From positions 1-64,000 of the forward strand of contig CAILZB010000041.1 in the NCBI GenBank assembly GCA_903838565.1: a stretch of DNA of 64,000 nucleotides, in the 5' to 3' direction. The stretch is from an uncultured beta proteobacterium (GTDB lineage: Bacteria > Pseudomonadota > Gammaproteobacteria > Burkholderiales > Burkholderiaceae_C). A program made the position numbers and the translations under genes. The stretch's first letter is position 1, and the number at the start of each line of letters is the position of its first letter. The notes below the pieces were generated by a model, which worked only from the letters and a program-made list of their open reading frames with translations, ran no database searches and was not told the origin of the DNA. Positions 10,672-18,679 of the stretch are shown here, piece by piece.

Positions 10672-11604
10672 ATGAGCCACATCTACATCTATTCCCCGTC
10701 CAGTGCGGTGCGCGACAAGGCCGTCTTCAGACGCGGTATTCGCCGGCTTCAGGCGCTGGGCCACGAGGTTGAAATCGATCCGCACACCTTGTCCAGCGCC
10801 ATGCGCTTTGCCGGCGACGATGAGACGCGGCTCGCGGCCATTCACCGTGCCGCCGCCAGTGGCGCCGCTGTGGCGATGATCGCCCGCGGCGGCTACGGAC
10901 TCACGCGCATCCTGCCTGGCATACGTTACAAGGATCTCGCCAAGGCGATCGAACGCGGTACGCAGTTTGTCGGCTTCAGCGACTTCACGGCGCTGCAGTT
11001 GGGCCTGTTGTCCAGGACCGGTGCGGGGTCATGGGCCGGTCCTTCGGTGTGCGATGACTTTGGAGCGAAGGTGGAGGCCGACGGGTCTCCCGACATCGTG
11101 ATGGAAGCCTGTTTCGACGATTTCCTGCAGGGGCAGGGGGAGGGCGCCGGCTGGCGTGTGGCGGCCGAACGCGGCGCAGCTGTCGGGCCCGATCTGGAGA
11201 TCAACAAGTCCGTGCTGTGGGGCGGCAATCTGGCGGTGCTGGTGTCGCTGCTGGGAACGCCCTATTTTCCCGAAGTCAGGGGCGGAACCCTGTTTCTGGA
11301 GGACGTCGGTGAGCACCCCTACCGGGTCGAGCGCATGCTGACGCAGTTGCTGCACTCGGGCGTTCTGGCGCGACAAAAGGCGCTGGTGCTGGGCCAATTC
11401 ACTGCCTACAAGGCCGCGCCCAACGACAAGGGATTCAAGTTCGAGACCGTCGTGCAGTGGCTGCGCAGTCACCTCAAACCCCCCGTTCTGACAAACTTGC
11501 CCATGGGCCATGTCGCCACCAAGGTGATGCTGCCTGTGGGGCGAAAGGTGAGCCTGACGCTGCAACAGCGCGACGCCTTCCTGCTCTGGGAACACGGGCA
11601 CTGA
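10672..11604 (+). CDS. ldcA: Muramoyltetrapeptide LD-carboxypeptidase
   Basis: A 310-residue S66-family serine peptidase that removes the terminal D-Ala from murein tetrapeptides during cytoplasmic cell-wall recycling. IYSPSSAV near the N-terminus, MIARGGYGLTRILPGIRY, GFSDFTAL (candidate nucleophile Ser103), LWGGNLAVL, FLEDVGE (Glu210) and LPMGH (His280) match the Ser-Glu-His triad arrangement. There is no signal peptide, as expected. Length is normal for the family. It lies 29 bases after the tadA fusion gene and may share its transcript. Confidence 0.9.
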   Translation: MSHIYIYSPSSAVRDKAVFRRGIRRLQALGHEVEIDPHTLSSAMRFAGDDETRLAAIHRAAASGAAVAMIARGGYGLTRILPGIRYKDLAKAIERGTQFVGFSDFTALQLGLLSRTGAGSWAGPSVCDDFGAKVEADGSPDIVMEACFDDFLQGQGEGAGWRVAAERGAAVGPDLEINKSVLWGGNLAVLVSLLGTPYFPEVRGGTLFLEDVGEHPYRVERMLTQLLHSGVLARQKALVLGQFTAYKAAPNDKGFKFETVVQWLRSHLKPPVLTNLPMGHVATKVMLPVGRKVSLTLQQRDAFLLWEHGH

Positions 11605-11673
11605 ATGCCGCTTTCCGGGGCGCTGGGGTTCCCCACTTCAAAAGGCGCCAGCGTGTGCCGGCACCGCCATCGC

Positions 11674-12315
11674 TCAGTTTGCCGGCAGCACCACGACACC
11701 GCCAAACAGTTCGATCGCATTCTGAGCCACTTTCCTGGTGTCATAGTAGGCGTAGCCGCCAACGCCGATGGCCCCCACTATTGGCGCCCAGCGTGCGAAT
11801 CCCTTTGCGATGGTCTTCTGGGCCACTTTGATGCCGATCTTCCTCGCCATGGCCTGAAGCGCCACGCCGGTGACGCGTTGCACGAGAAATCGCTCGCCGG
11901 CTCGCATCACCAGATCGCGGGTGACGTGCGACGCCGTGTGCTTGAACAGGCAATAGAGCATCTGCTCCTTGGTCAGCGTAGCGTCTTTCCCGTAGACCGA
12001 GCCAATGTCTGCAACCAGCTGAGATTGAACCCGCCATACGGCAACCAGGTCGGGCAGCAGCGTCAGCAGGCCCAGCGGCCCGGGTGCCATGGCCGCGCTG
12101 CCGGAAATGGCGGCCGCCATCCTGGCCGCGCTTTCTGCCAGCACGCGAGCCTTCGACTCCGGGGCTGTGCACATCGGCTCCGTGGAGTCTGGAACAGCGG
12201 CGACGATGGAAAGGATGGCGTCGGAAATCCTGCTGACAAGGCCGCCAGGCTGCGCTGGCGCCGATACAACGGCCTCTTCGGCTGGCTGAATCGCTGGTTC
12301 ACGTCCTGTTGTCAT
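11674..12315 (-). CDS. EcsC/DUF697-like membrane-associated protein
   Basis: A 213-residue protein with a Pro/Ala-rich N-terminal 25 residues, a hydrophobic Ala/Gly-rich segment (about 65-95, ending GLLTLLPDLVAVWRVQ), and a C-terminal glycine-rich hydrophobic hairpin (RWAPIVGAIGVGGYAYYDTRKVAQNA). This layout resembles EcsC-family proteins, whose function is poorly defined, in which a VGA-GG-Y segment near the C-terminus is typical. The assignment is by pattern memory and should be treated as tentative. It is transcribed away from a LysE-type exporter located upstream on the same strand (43 bases between them), so the two could be one unit. Confidence 0.6.
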   Translation of the reverse strand: MTTGREPAIQPAEEAVVSAPAQPGGLVSRISDAILSIVAAVPDSTEPMCTAPESKARVLAESAARMAAAISGSAAMAPGPLGLLTLLPDLVAVWRVQSQLVADIGSVYGKDATLTKEQMLYCLFKHTASHVTRDLVMRAGERFLVQRVTGVALQAMARKIGIKVAQKTIAKGFARWAPIVGAIGVGGYAYYDTRKVAQNAIELFGGVVVLPAN

Positions 12316-12358
12316 GAATACCTCCGGGTCGCAGTTGATGCAGGGCCATGCCGGTCCG

Positions 12359-12985
12359 CTACTCGCGCACCGTGGCCATCAATGCGGCAAAGCCGACGAA
12401 GATGCCGCCCGTGACGCGGTTGAAGACCCGCATCACCTTGGGCTTGCGCAGGTGGTGCGAGAGCTTGTTCCCGCTGACAGCATAGACCAGATACCAGGAA
12501 ACCTCCACGACCATGAAGGTCGCCAGCAAGATGACGAACTGGCCTGGCTTTGGCTGCGCCGGGTCGAGAAACTGAGGAAGGAACGCCGCGGCAAACAGGA
12601 TGGCCTTGGGGTTGCTGGCGGCCACCAGCACACCTTGCCGGTACAGATGCTTTGGCGCTTGCGCAGATGTGGACGCGAGCCCCTGGTCGATTTCATCGCG
12701 CACCGGGGCACGCCAGCCCTGAACGCCCAAATACGCAAGATAGGCCGCCCCTGTCAGGCGCAGGGCATCAAACACCGCCGGAAAGGCGTGCAGCAACGCG
12801 CCCATGCCGGCAGCCGAAATCGACATCATCGCAAGCAGCGAGGTCATGCAACCGCACATGGTGGCAACGGCTGCGTGCAGCCCGAAGCGGGCACTGTGGC
12901 TCATCACCAGCAGCATGTTTGGGCCGGGGGTGGCGGACACAACAAAGGTCATGGCCAGAAAAAGAATCCAGGTCTGCAGGGTCAT
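12359..12985 (-). CDS. LysE/RhtB family amino-acid exporter
   Basis: A 208-residue inner-membrane exporter of the LysE/RhtB family, with about six membrane segments. The hallmark TPGPNMLLVMSHSARFG lies at about residues 19-35, and LGVQGWRAP and NPKAILFAAAFLPQF are further family blocks. Members export amino acids or homoserine lactones; the substrate here is unknown. No strong ribosome-binding site is visible before the ATG at 12985. Upstream the gap faces a divergent NlpC/P60 gene. Confidence 0.88.
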   Translation of the reverse strand: MTLQTWILFLAMTFVVSATPGPNMLLVMSHSARFGLHAAVATMCGCMTSLLAMMSISAAGMGALLHAFPAVFDALRLTGAAYLAYLGVQGWRAPVRDEIDQGLASTSAQAPKHLYRQGVLVAASNPKAILFAAAFLPQFLDPAQPKPGQFVILLATFMVVEVSWYLVYAVSGNKLSHHLRKPKVMRVFNRVTGGIFVGFAALMATVRE

Positions 12986-13065
12986 AAAGGGGGTTCAGGA
13001 TGGGGGCTGTGGCGAACTGATTTTCGTCTGTGACCGGGAGGCACTGCCGGACCATAGCAGGTGGC

Positions 13066-13096
13066 TTGGCCGTGCTGGCGATTGAGTCGGTATACT
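13066..13096 (+). promoter_or_regulatory. Candidate sigma-70 promoter for NlpC/P60 gene
   Basis: TATACT at 13091-13096 is a near-consensus -10; TTGGCC at 13066-13071 is a weak -35 with a long 19-base spacer. The start codon lies about 90 bases downstream. Confidence 0.3.
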
Positions 13097-13186
13097 GAAC
13101 TTGTGGAGTTGGTCTTTGCGCGCTCCTTTTTCCAGGAGGCACCGGCCGCGGTGTGATCGTGGCGCCGCAGCCGACGAAAATTCAAC

Positions 13187-13684
13187 ATGCATGTGCTCAG
13201 AATTCTCCGTTTCACCCTTGGGGCGATGTCTGCCGTGCTCGCCCTCGCAGGATGCGGCTCCTATCCGGGTGCAGCGTCCAGTGGTCGTTTTGAGGGGCCG
13301 TCGCGCCTCTCGCCATGGCAGGCCAATGACATCACCATCTACGCCATCGGCCTGGTTGGGACGCCGTATCGCTACGGTGGCAACACCCCCGACACTGGCT
13401 TTGATTGCAGCGGGCTGATCGGCCACGTTTATCAAACGCGGGCCGGCATTGCTTCGCCTCGAACCGTCTCGCTGCTGAAGGATTGGGGCCAGCCGGTATC
13501 GAGCGCCAACCTTCGCACTGGCGACCTGGTTCTTTTTAGCCAGAGCGACGTGCTGACCCACGCCGGCATTTACGTCGGAGACGGCCGGTTTGTCCATGCA
13601 CCGTCGAGCGGGGGCGAAGTCAGGCTGGATAGCTTGAATTCAAAATATTGGATGGCGCAAAAAGTGGCTTTTCGCCGGCCTTGA
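13187..13684 (+). CDS. NlpC/P60 family lipoprotein peptidase
   Basis: A 165-residue lipoprotein with a Cys peptidase domain that cleaves peptide stems of peptidoglycan. The lipobox LALAGC places the lipidated Cys at residue 23. The NlpC/P60 domain follows: GTPYRYGGN, FDCSGL with nucleophile Cys74, TGDLVLFS, THAGIYVG with His125, and GRFVHAPS with His137 as the third polar residue. It resembles Spr/MepS-type endopeptidases in size. It should sit on the inner leaflet of the outer membrane. It is transcribed alone. Confidence 0.92.
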   Translation: MHVLRILRFTLGAMSAVLALAGCGSYPGAASSGRFEGPSRLSPWQANDITIYAIGLVGTPYRYGGNTPDTGFDCSGLIGHVYQTRAGIASPRTVSLLKDWGQPVSSANLRTGDLVLFSQSDVLTHAGIYVGDGRFVHAPSSGGEVRLDSLNSKYWMAQKVAFRRP

Positions 13685-13768
13685 CGGTGCAGCGTGCGCC
13701 AGGCGTGATTCGTCGGCGTTTTGCCGCTCGAATCCGGAATTTCCACGATGCCCGTGCAACGGTCCGAG

Positions 13769-14131
13769 CTAACTGGCAGCAGCCATCACGCTGACAAACA
13801 CCAGCTTCACGGTGAGCCAGGTTGCAAGCAGGATGGACCAGGATTTCCAGTTGACTCGCGGCCGGTTGAAGGTGTTTTCAGCCAGTGTGAAAACCACCGC
13901 ACAGAGCGCGCCAAAGAAAAGCCCAAACAGGACTTGATAGAGCCGTTGCAACGCATAGTGTTCTGGGTCGTCAACGATCGGCTGGAACAAGCCGGTGATG
14001 CCGCCAAACATCAGCCATCGAAACGTGTATCCGCGCCAACGATACCAGTGGCTGGTGTCCGGGTTTGCCCGATGAGGCCGGATTGGCCTTGACGGCGGCA
14101 TGCTTTGATTTCCTTGGCGTTGTTGGGTCAT
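13769..14131 (-). CDS. Small membrane protein of unknown function
   Basis: A 120-residue protein with a hydrophilic N-terminal 30 residues and about two or three membrane segments: LMFGGITGLFQPIV is weakly hydrophobic, QVLFGLFFGALCAVVFTL and WSILLATWLTVKLVFVSVMA are clear. I do not recognise a family. An internal Met at 14101 (MPPSRP) could also be the start. An inverted repeat lies about 45 bases upstream of its start and could control it. Confidence 0.6.
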   Translation of the reverse strand: MTQQRQGNQSMPPSRPIRPHRANPDTSHWYRWRGYTFRWLMFGGITGLFQPIVDDPEHYALQRLYQVLFGLFFGALCAVVFTLAENTFNRPRVNWKSWSILLATWLTVKLVFVSVMAAAS

Positions 14132-14176
14132 TTTAGGCGCCAGAAGAGTTGTCCTTTCTCAGGTATGGGGCCATCG

Positions 14177-14201
14177 TATGTTAAACACGTGAGTTAACAT
14201 A
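14177..14201. promoter_or_regulatory. Inverted repeat in AT-rich gap, operator candidate
   Basis: TATGTTAA (14177-14184) and TTAACATA (14194-14201) pair perfectly around a 9-base spacer, in a notably AT-rich 110-base gap upstream of the small membrane protein gene (14131) and downstream of the glutamine-synthetase-like gene. The symmetry and spacing fit a dimeric repressor site; the regulator is unknown. Confidence 0.4.
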
Positions 14202-14241
14202 ATATACATCGTATGAAGTATAAGCAATTATCGACACTGCG

Positions 14242-15744
14242 CTAAATTCGGCTGAAATACTCACGGCGGCAAAAGTCGGTCTTGTCCTCGGCCAGTTCAT
14301 ATCGACTGGCTTCCGAGCGTTTCACATGCACCAGGTAATGCACGAAGTCCGGACCAAACGCGTCCACCATCACGGCGTCACCCAGCAAGGCGTCCAGTGC
14401 CTCATTCAATGAGGTCGGCAACTTTTCGTCGTGCGACCCGTACGGCGAATCGGTGGCTGGCGGTGCGCGTAACTGGCGCTCGATGCCATCCAGTCCAGCG
14501 TGGATCTGCGACGCCAGATACAGATACGGATTGGCCGCTGGCTCACCCAGGCGATTTTCGATGCGGGTCGCGCTGTCACCGCTTTCGCCCACGACGCGCA
14601 GCATGGCGCCCCGGTTGTCGCGGCCCCAAAGCACCGACTGCGGCGCCAGCGCATTCGGCTGAAAGCGCCCGTAGCCGTTGGCCGTCGGTGTGCAGAACAC
14701 GGCGCTGGCGCGCGCGTGTGCCAGTAGCCCGGCCAGGTAATGCTCACCCACCGCGGACAGCGTGTATTGCGCATCGCGCGGCTGCGAACCGGCTGCCGGG
14801 GTCTCGCGCATGAAGGCATTGCGTCCAGCGCTGCCACCCGCAACAGCGCCCAGCGAATACAGGGATTGGTGCAAATGCCAGCCGCTGGACATGATGTTGG
14901 GAAATGGCGGACGGCACATGAACGTGGCATGAAAGCCGGCACGCCGCAGCGCCTGCTTGACCCCGCTGCGAAACAGCACCATGTTGTCTGCAGCGCTGAG
15001 TGCATCAGTGACGTCAAACACGGCTTCCAACTGGCTTGGGCCAAACTCAACCTCCAGCGAGCGCAGCGGCAGGCCCAGCGCCTGGGCTGTCTGCTGGATG
15101 ATGCGCAAGGGCTCCTCGCACATGTCGCTCAGGCCCTCCCCCAGCAAATGGTAGCCGGGATGAATCATGGAGACCTTGGGCGGCAGCCCGGGCCAGGCGG
15201 CAAGTTCCGGGTCGAGTGCGCCGTCGTGCACGGTGTCCTCGATGCGGTAGACGTGCAACTCGATCTCCAGACCGCAGTTCAGACCATAGCCGGCATGCGC
15301 CAGACGCTGCAGCGCGCGCTGCAGCACCCGCCGCGTGTCCAGTTCCACCGGGCGGGCATCCGAGAACCACAATTGGCCCTGCAGCCAGCCGGTTTTGGGG
15401 GCCCAGGGAAGCGCCTTGAAGCTTGAGGGGTCGGCCAGCAGCAACAGGTTGCTGGCGCCTTCAAACCCCGGCAGGTCGCTTGCCCCTCCCGGCTCAAACA
15501 CCTTGTAGGCGGTGCGGTCCGATGTGTCCTTGAGCATCAGCGTGCTGACCATGCCCACGCCGGCGCGCAGCGAATCCGCCACCGCAGCCGCCACCAGCGT
15601 CTTGGCGCGCAGCATGCCATGCAGGTCGCACCAGGCAAAGCGCACCAGCTCGATACCCGTAGCGTCGATCAGGCGCAGCGTTTGTGCCATGGCGGCTTGA
15701 CGGGCGGCGTCGTCCGCGCCGCAGCGCTGCGCAAAGTGGTTCAT
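14242..15744 (-). CDS. Glutamine synthetase-like gamma-glutamyl ligase
   Basis: A 500-residue class-I glutamine-synthetase-fold protein, expected to join glutamate to an amine using ATP. GS motifs are present: LRAKTLV with FAWCDLHG near the N-terminus, GLEIELHVY, VEFGPSQLEAVF (metal ligands), SSGWHLHQSL and ESGDSATRIENR. The enzyme family includes gamma-glutamylpolyamine, isopropylamide and anilide synthetases as well as true GS; the catabolic neighbourhood here argues against the housekeeping glnA. The ATG at 15744 overlaps the stop of the Rieske gene by 4 bases, so the two are translated together. The amine substrate cannot be read from the sequence. Confidence 0.85.
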   Translation of the reverse strand: MNHFAQRCGADDAARQAAMAQTLRLIDATGIELVRFAWCDLHGMLRAKTLVAAAVADSLRAGVGMVSTLMLKDTSDRTAYKVFEPGGASDLPGFEGASNLLLLADPSSFKALPWAPKTGWLQGQLWFSDARPVELDTRRVLQRALQRLAHAGYGLNCGLEIELHVYRIEDTVHDGALDPELAAWPGLPPKVSMIHPGYHLLGEGLSDMCEEPLRIIQQTAQALGLPLRSLEVEFGPSQLEAVFDVTDALSAADNMVLFRSGVKQALRRAGFHATFMCRPPFPNIMSSGWHLHQSLYSLGAVAGGSAGRNAFMRETPAAGSQPRDAQYTLSAVGEHYLAGLLAHARASAVFCTPTANGYGRFQPNALAPQSVLWGRDNRGAMLRVVGESGDSATRIENRLGEPAANPYLYLASQIHAGLDGIERQLRAPPATDSPYGSHDEKLPTSLNEALDALLGDAVMVDAFGPDFVHYLVHVKRSEASRYELAEDKTDFCRREYFSRI

Positions 15745-17138
15745 GCCGCTGTTCCGGGCTTGAGCCAGGGAGCGCCCGCACGCTTGGCTGCCGCCGTGGC
15801 GCGCCAGAATGCCTCGCATTCGTTCGCGGGCGCAATGCCGTCCACGGTATCCGGGCCGGTCATGGCCGGTGCCCTTTGTCCGTCCGCGACACCGGGTGGC
15901 ACGCCGCCCGCCTGCACGGTCTCGATGGCCTTGAGCAGGTTACGCCGATTTGCCATGATGACCTTGTCGCTGCTGCCCAGGTGTTCGCGCGTGCGATCCT
16001 GGATCGCGCCCATGCTTTCGCAGGCCCACTGATCGTGCACGTTGATGTCGTCTTCTCCCATCCCAAGATAGGTCTTCGTGCGCTGCTCCTCGGCGCTGTA
16101 GCCCCAGTTGTTGTGCCGGCCCGACTTGGGAACATAGTTCGGCAGGTCGACGGCTTGCAGGCGTTGCTGGCGCATCGCCTCCTTGTCCAGCGGTTCGGTG
16201 AAGCTCGTGAAGATCGCGTACCAGTAGTTGTGCGTGTCGTCCACGGGCACATGGAACTGGGTGATGGTGATGTGCTCGGACAGCGGGATGACGAAGGTGC
16301 TGGGGAAAATCGCGTTCGTCACCCGCACATGGGTCTGCGTCTCGTTGATCGGGCGCAGTGTCGTGAGCTGCAGTCCGTAATCGGTGGCCGCGAAACTGAT
16401 CTGCGGCTGGTCAAATTCGCGCAGCACCTTGGTCATGGGCAGACGCTCACCGTCAAGGGTGCCGACGCTGGCGCCGCGAAACTGCCGCCCATACGAGCCT
16501 TCGAGCGATTGATCCTGAAAGAACCGGTGCAGGAACGACGCGTGCGCGGGGTCGATTCCGACTTCAAAGGCCTGCAGCCAATTGCAGGCCCAGAGTCCTT
16601 TGAACGCAAAAGTGTGGGTTGCGGGGGCCGTGAAGCAATCAAACGAAGCCAGCGCCGGCGGCGCAGAGCCGTCGGGACCCATCCACGCAAACAGCACGCC
16701 GCTGCGTTCCTGCACCGGGTAGCTGCGTTGCTTGACCTGCTGGCAAAGCTGGCTGCCGGCAGGCTCGGCGGGAGTCTCCAGGCACTGGCCATTGGCGTCA
16801 AACTGCCAGCCGTGAAACGGGCAGCGCAGGCTGGCGCCATGCTCGCTTTGCTCGAATCGCCCGAACGCCAGGTCGGCGCCACGGTGCGGGCAGTCGCGAT
16901 CGAGCAGTCCCCACGAGGCGGGCGCTGCCACGCCAAGTGAGGCGGGGGCATTCCTGAATAGCACCAGGTCCTGCCCCAGCAACCGCACCGCCTTCACCGG
17001 GCGCAGCGCCATGCCGGGGTCCAGCGCGGGGTTGAACTCGTCGACCAGCGCAATGGGCTGCCAGTAATGCCGCATCAGATTGCCGCAGGGCGTGTTGGGG
17101 CCGACGCGGGTGACGAGTTCGTTGTGCTCTGCTTTCAT
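15741..17138 (-). CDS. Rieske aromatic-ring-hydroxylating oxygenase, alpha subunit type
   Basis: A 465-residue Rieske non-haem iron oxygenase of the single-component VanA/phenoxybenzoate dioxygenase type. The [2Fe-2S] ligands are Cys83 and His85 (CPHRG) and Cys106 and His109 (CPFHG), 20 residues apart. The mononuclear iron site is in VGIDPAHASFLH (Asp196, His199, His204). Such enzymes hydroxylate or demethylate aromatic or N-alkyl substrates and need a reductase, which is not encoded nearby. The start at 17138 begins the conserved MKAEHNELV; further upstream the frame runs into the divergent promoter. It is the first gene of a two-gene operon with the ligase and diverges from a GntR regulator. 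Confidence 0.9.
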   Translation of the reverse strand: MKAEHNELVTRVGPNTPCGNLMRHYWQPIALVDEFNPALDPGMALRPVKAVRLLGQDLVLFRNAPASLGVAAPASWGLLDRDCPHRGADLAFGRFEQSEHGASLRCPFHGWQFDANGQCLETPAEPAGSQLCQQVKQRSYPVQERSGVLFAWMGPDGSAPPALASFDCFTAPATHTFAFKGLWACNWLQAFEVGIDPAHASFLHRFFQDQSLEGSYGRQFRGASVGTLDGERLPMTKVLREFDQPQISFAATDYGLQLTTLRPINETQTHVRVTNAIFPSTFVIPLSEHITITQFHVPVDDTHNYWYAIFTSFTEPLDKEAMRQQRLQAVDLPNYVPKSGRHNNWGYSAEEQRTKTYLGMGEDDINVHDQWACESMGAIQDRTREHLGSSDKVIMANRRNLLKAIETVQAGGVPPGVADGQRAPAMTGPDTVDGIAPANECEAFWRATAAAKRAGAPWLKPGTAA

Positions 17139-17177
17139 GGGGATCCCTGGGTGGAGTGGAAGTCTTCGTAGGCCGAC

Positions 17178-17206
17178 GGTATACCGAAACCTGAATTCAG
17201 TGTACA
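17178..17206. promoter_or_regulatory. Clustered palindromes between Rieske and GntR genes
   Basis: Three perfect palindromes lie in the 77-base divergent gap: GGTATACC (17178-17185), CTGAATTCAG (17191-17200) and TGTACA (17201-17206). They sit 10-38 bases before the GntR start and 40-68 bases before the Rieske start, where an autoregulating repressor would bind. Confidence 0.45.
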
Positions 17207-17215
17207 GTCGCTGGC

Positions 17216-17938
17216 ATGAACTTGCAAGAGACGGTTTTGATGCAGATGCGCGACCTGATATTGCGCGGCGAATTTGGGCCGGGCCAGCGTCTGGCCGAGC
17301 AGCAGCTGGCCCAGCGCCTGGGGGCCTCGCGCACACCGGTGCGCGCCGCGCTCGTGACGCTGGAGCAGGAGTGCCTGGTTCAGACGAGCGAAAGCGGCGG
17401 CTACCAGGTGCGCCAGTTCACCCCGCGCGAGGTGGCAGACGCCATCGCCGTGCGCGGGCATCTGGAGGGCATGGCGGCGCGACTGGTGGCGGAGCACGGG
17501 GTTTCGCGCCAACTGCAGCTGGATCTTCAATCCTGCCTTGACGAAGGCGATCGCCTGCTGAACACAAAGAAACTCACCCATGAGATCTATGCCGAATACG
17601 CGGCGATGAACGACCGTTTCCACGACGGCATCCTGCAGGCCAGCGGCAACAGCGCGCTGATACGGGCGGTTGCACTGAACAACAAGCTGCCCTTTGCGCC
17701 CGCCTCGGCCACCTTGCCGATGCTGTCGACCCACGTGCAGGACCATGACTGGATGCGCTATGCGCACCGGCAACACCACATGCTGTTGGAAGCGCTCAAG
17801 CGTGGCGAAGGCGCGCGCTCGCAGGCGCTGGCGATCGAGCACACCGAAGTGGCTCAGATCAATATGCGTGCGGCGCTGGCGCAGCGCGCTCAGTCCGCGC
17901 CCCAGCTTCCCGCGATCCGGCTCGTGGTCGGAGGTTGA
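17216..17938 (+). CDS. GntR family transcriptional regulator (FadR/FCD type)
   Basis: A 240-residue regulator. Residues about 5-70 are the GntR winged helix: LAEQQLAQRLGASRTPVRAAL followed by LEQECLVQ. Residues about 80-220 are the all-helical FCD ligand domain, with RGHLEGMAARL and the Asp/His metal-site pattern NDRFHDGIL and RQHHMLLEAL. It diverges from the Rieske/ligase operon by only 77 bases, and FCD regulators usually repress a neighbouring catabolic operon until its substrate or an intermediate binds. That pairing is inferred from position. Confidence 0.88.
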   Translation: MNLQETVLMQMRDLILRGEFGPGQRLAEQQLAQRLGASRTPVRAALVTLEQECLVQTSESGGYQVRQFTPREVADAIAVRGHLEGMAARLVAEHGVSRQLQLDLQSCLDEGDRLLNTKKLTHEIYAEYAAMNDRFHDGILQASGNSALIRAVALNNKLPFAPASATLPMLSTHVQDHDWMRYAHRQHHMLLEALKRGEGARSQALAIEHTEVAQINMRAALAQRAQSAPQLPAIRLVVGG

Positions 17939-17992
17939 CTTTCATGCAGCGGCCGCGAAGCGCACCGACTCACGCAAGTTGGTTCTTTCGCG

Positions 17993-18679
17993 TCAAGGGC
18001 TTGGCCGGGTTCCAGGTCCGAGCGGCTGAGTCCGCTCCGGCAAGGCGCTGATGGCCGCGCCAATCAGCGCTGCGATCTCGTCCCGGGAAGCGCCTTTCGC
18101 AAAATCCCGAGCGCTCAACTGCAGCTGGTTTTTCAGCAGTGGATCCGCCCCCGCATCCAGCAGCAACTGAACCGCGTCGCGCGTACCGTAGCGCGCCGCC
18201 ATCATCAAGGGTGTGCTGCCGTTGGGCGACTCGGCGTCAATGTAGGCGTGGTGTTCCAGCAGCAGCCGCATCAGCGCCGGGTCGCCGCGGGTCGCGGCGT
18301 AATGCAGAGGCGTCCAGCCGGTCTTGTTCACGTCCGCACCCCTGGCCAGCAGGCCTTGCGCTGCGGGCAGGTTGCCGCGCAGCGCGGCGATCATCAGCGG
18401 TGTTTCGTCATTCTCGTTGCGCTGGTCGATCCGGGTTGCGGGCCAATCCAGCAGCACCTGCAGCACCCGCGGCGAAGGCTCGGTCAGAGCCAGACCGAGC
18501 GCGTTGCGCGATTGGGGATCGGGGCTGTTGACGTCGAATCCGCGCTGCAACAGCGCTGAAACGGTGGCGGTATCGTCTTGCCTGACGGCGCGAAAGAAAT
18601 CGTCGTACGCTCCCGCTATAGCGACTAAATATCCAGTAAAAACATATAGATACAGAAGATATCTAAAGTGTTTTTTCAA
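17993..18679 (-). CDS. Periplasmic ankyrin-repeat protein
   Basis: A 228-residue protein starting with TTG at 18679, chosen because AAGGGAG (18686-18692) lies 6 bases upstream and the new N-terminus, KKHFRYLLYLYVFTGYLVA followed by IAGAYDD, is a good Sec signal peptide. An ATG at 18706 is also in frame. About five ankyrin repeats follow, with diagnostic ENDETPLMIAALRGNL, GWTPLHYAATRGD and GSTPLMMAARYGTRDA. Ankyrin repeats mediate protein binding. The start lies inside the 3' end of tatD, so it is coupled to that gene. The first 25 codons are strikingly AT-rich compared with the rest. Confidence 0.85.
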   Translation of the reverse strand: MKKHFRYLLYLYVFTGYLVAIAGAYDDFFRAVRQDDTATVSALLQRGFDVNSPDPQSRNALGLALTEPSPRVLQVLLDWPATRIDQRNENDETPLMIAALRGNLPAAQGLLARGADVNKTGWTPLHYAATRGDPALMRLLLEHHAYIDAESPNGSTPLMMAARYGTRDAVQLLLDAGADPLLKNQLQLSARDFAKGASRDEIAALIGAAISALPERTQPLGPGTRPSP

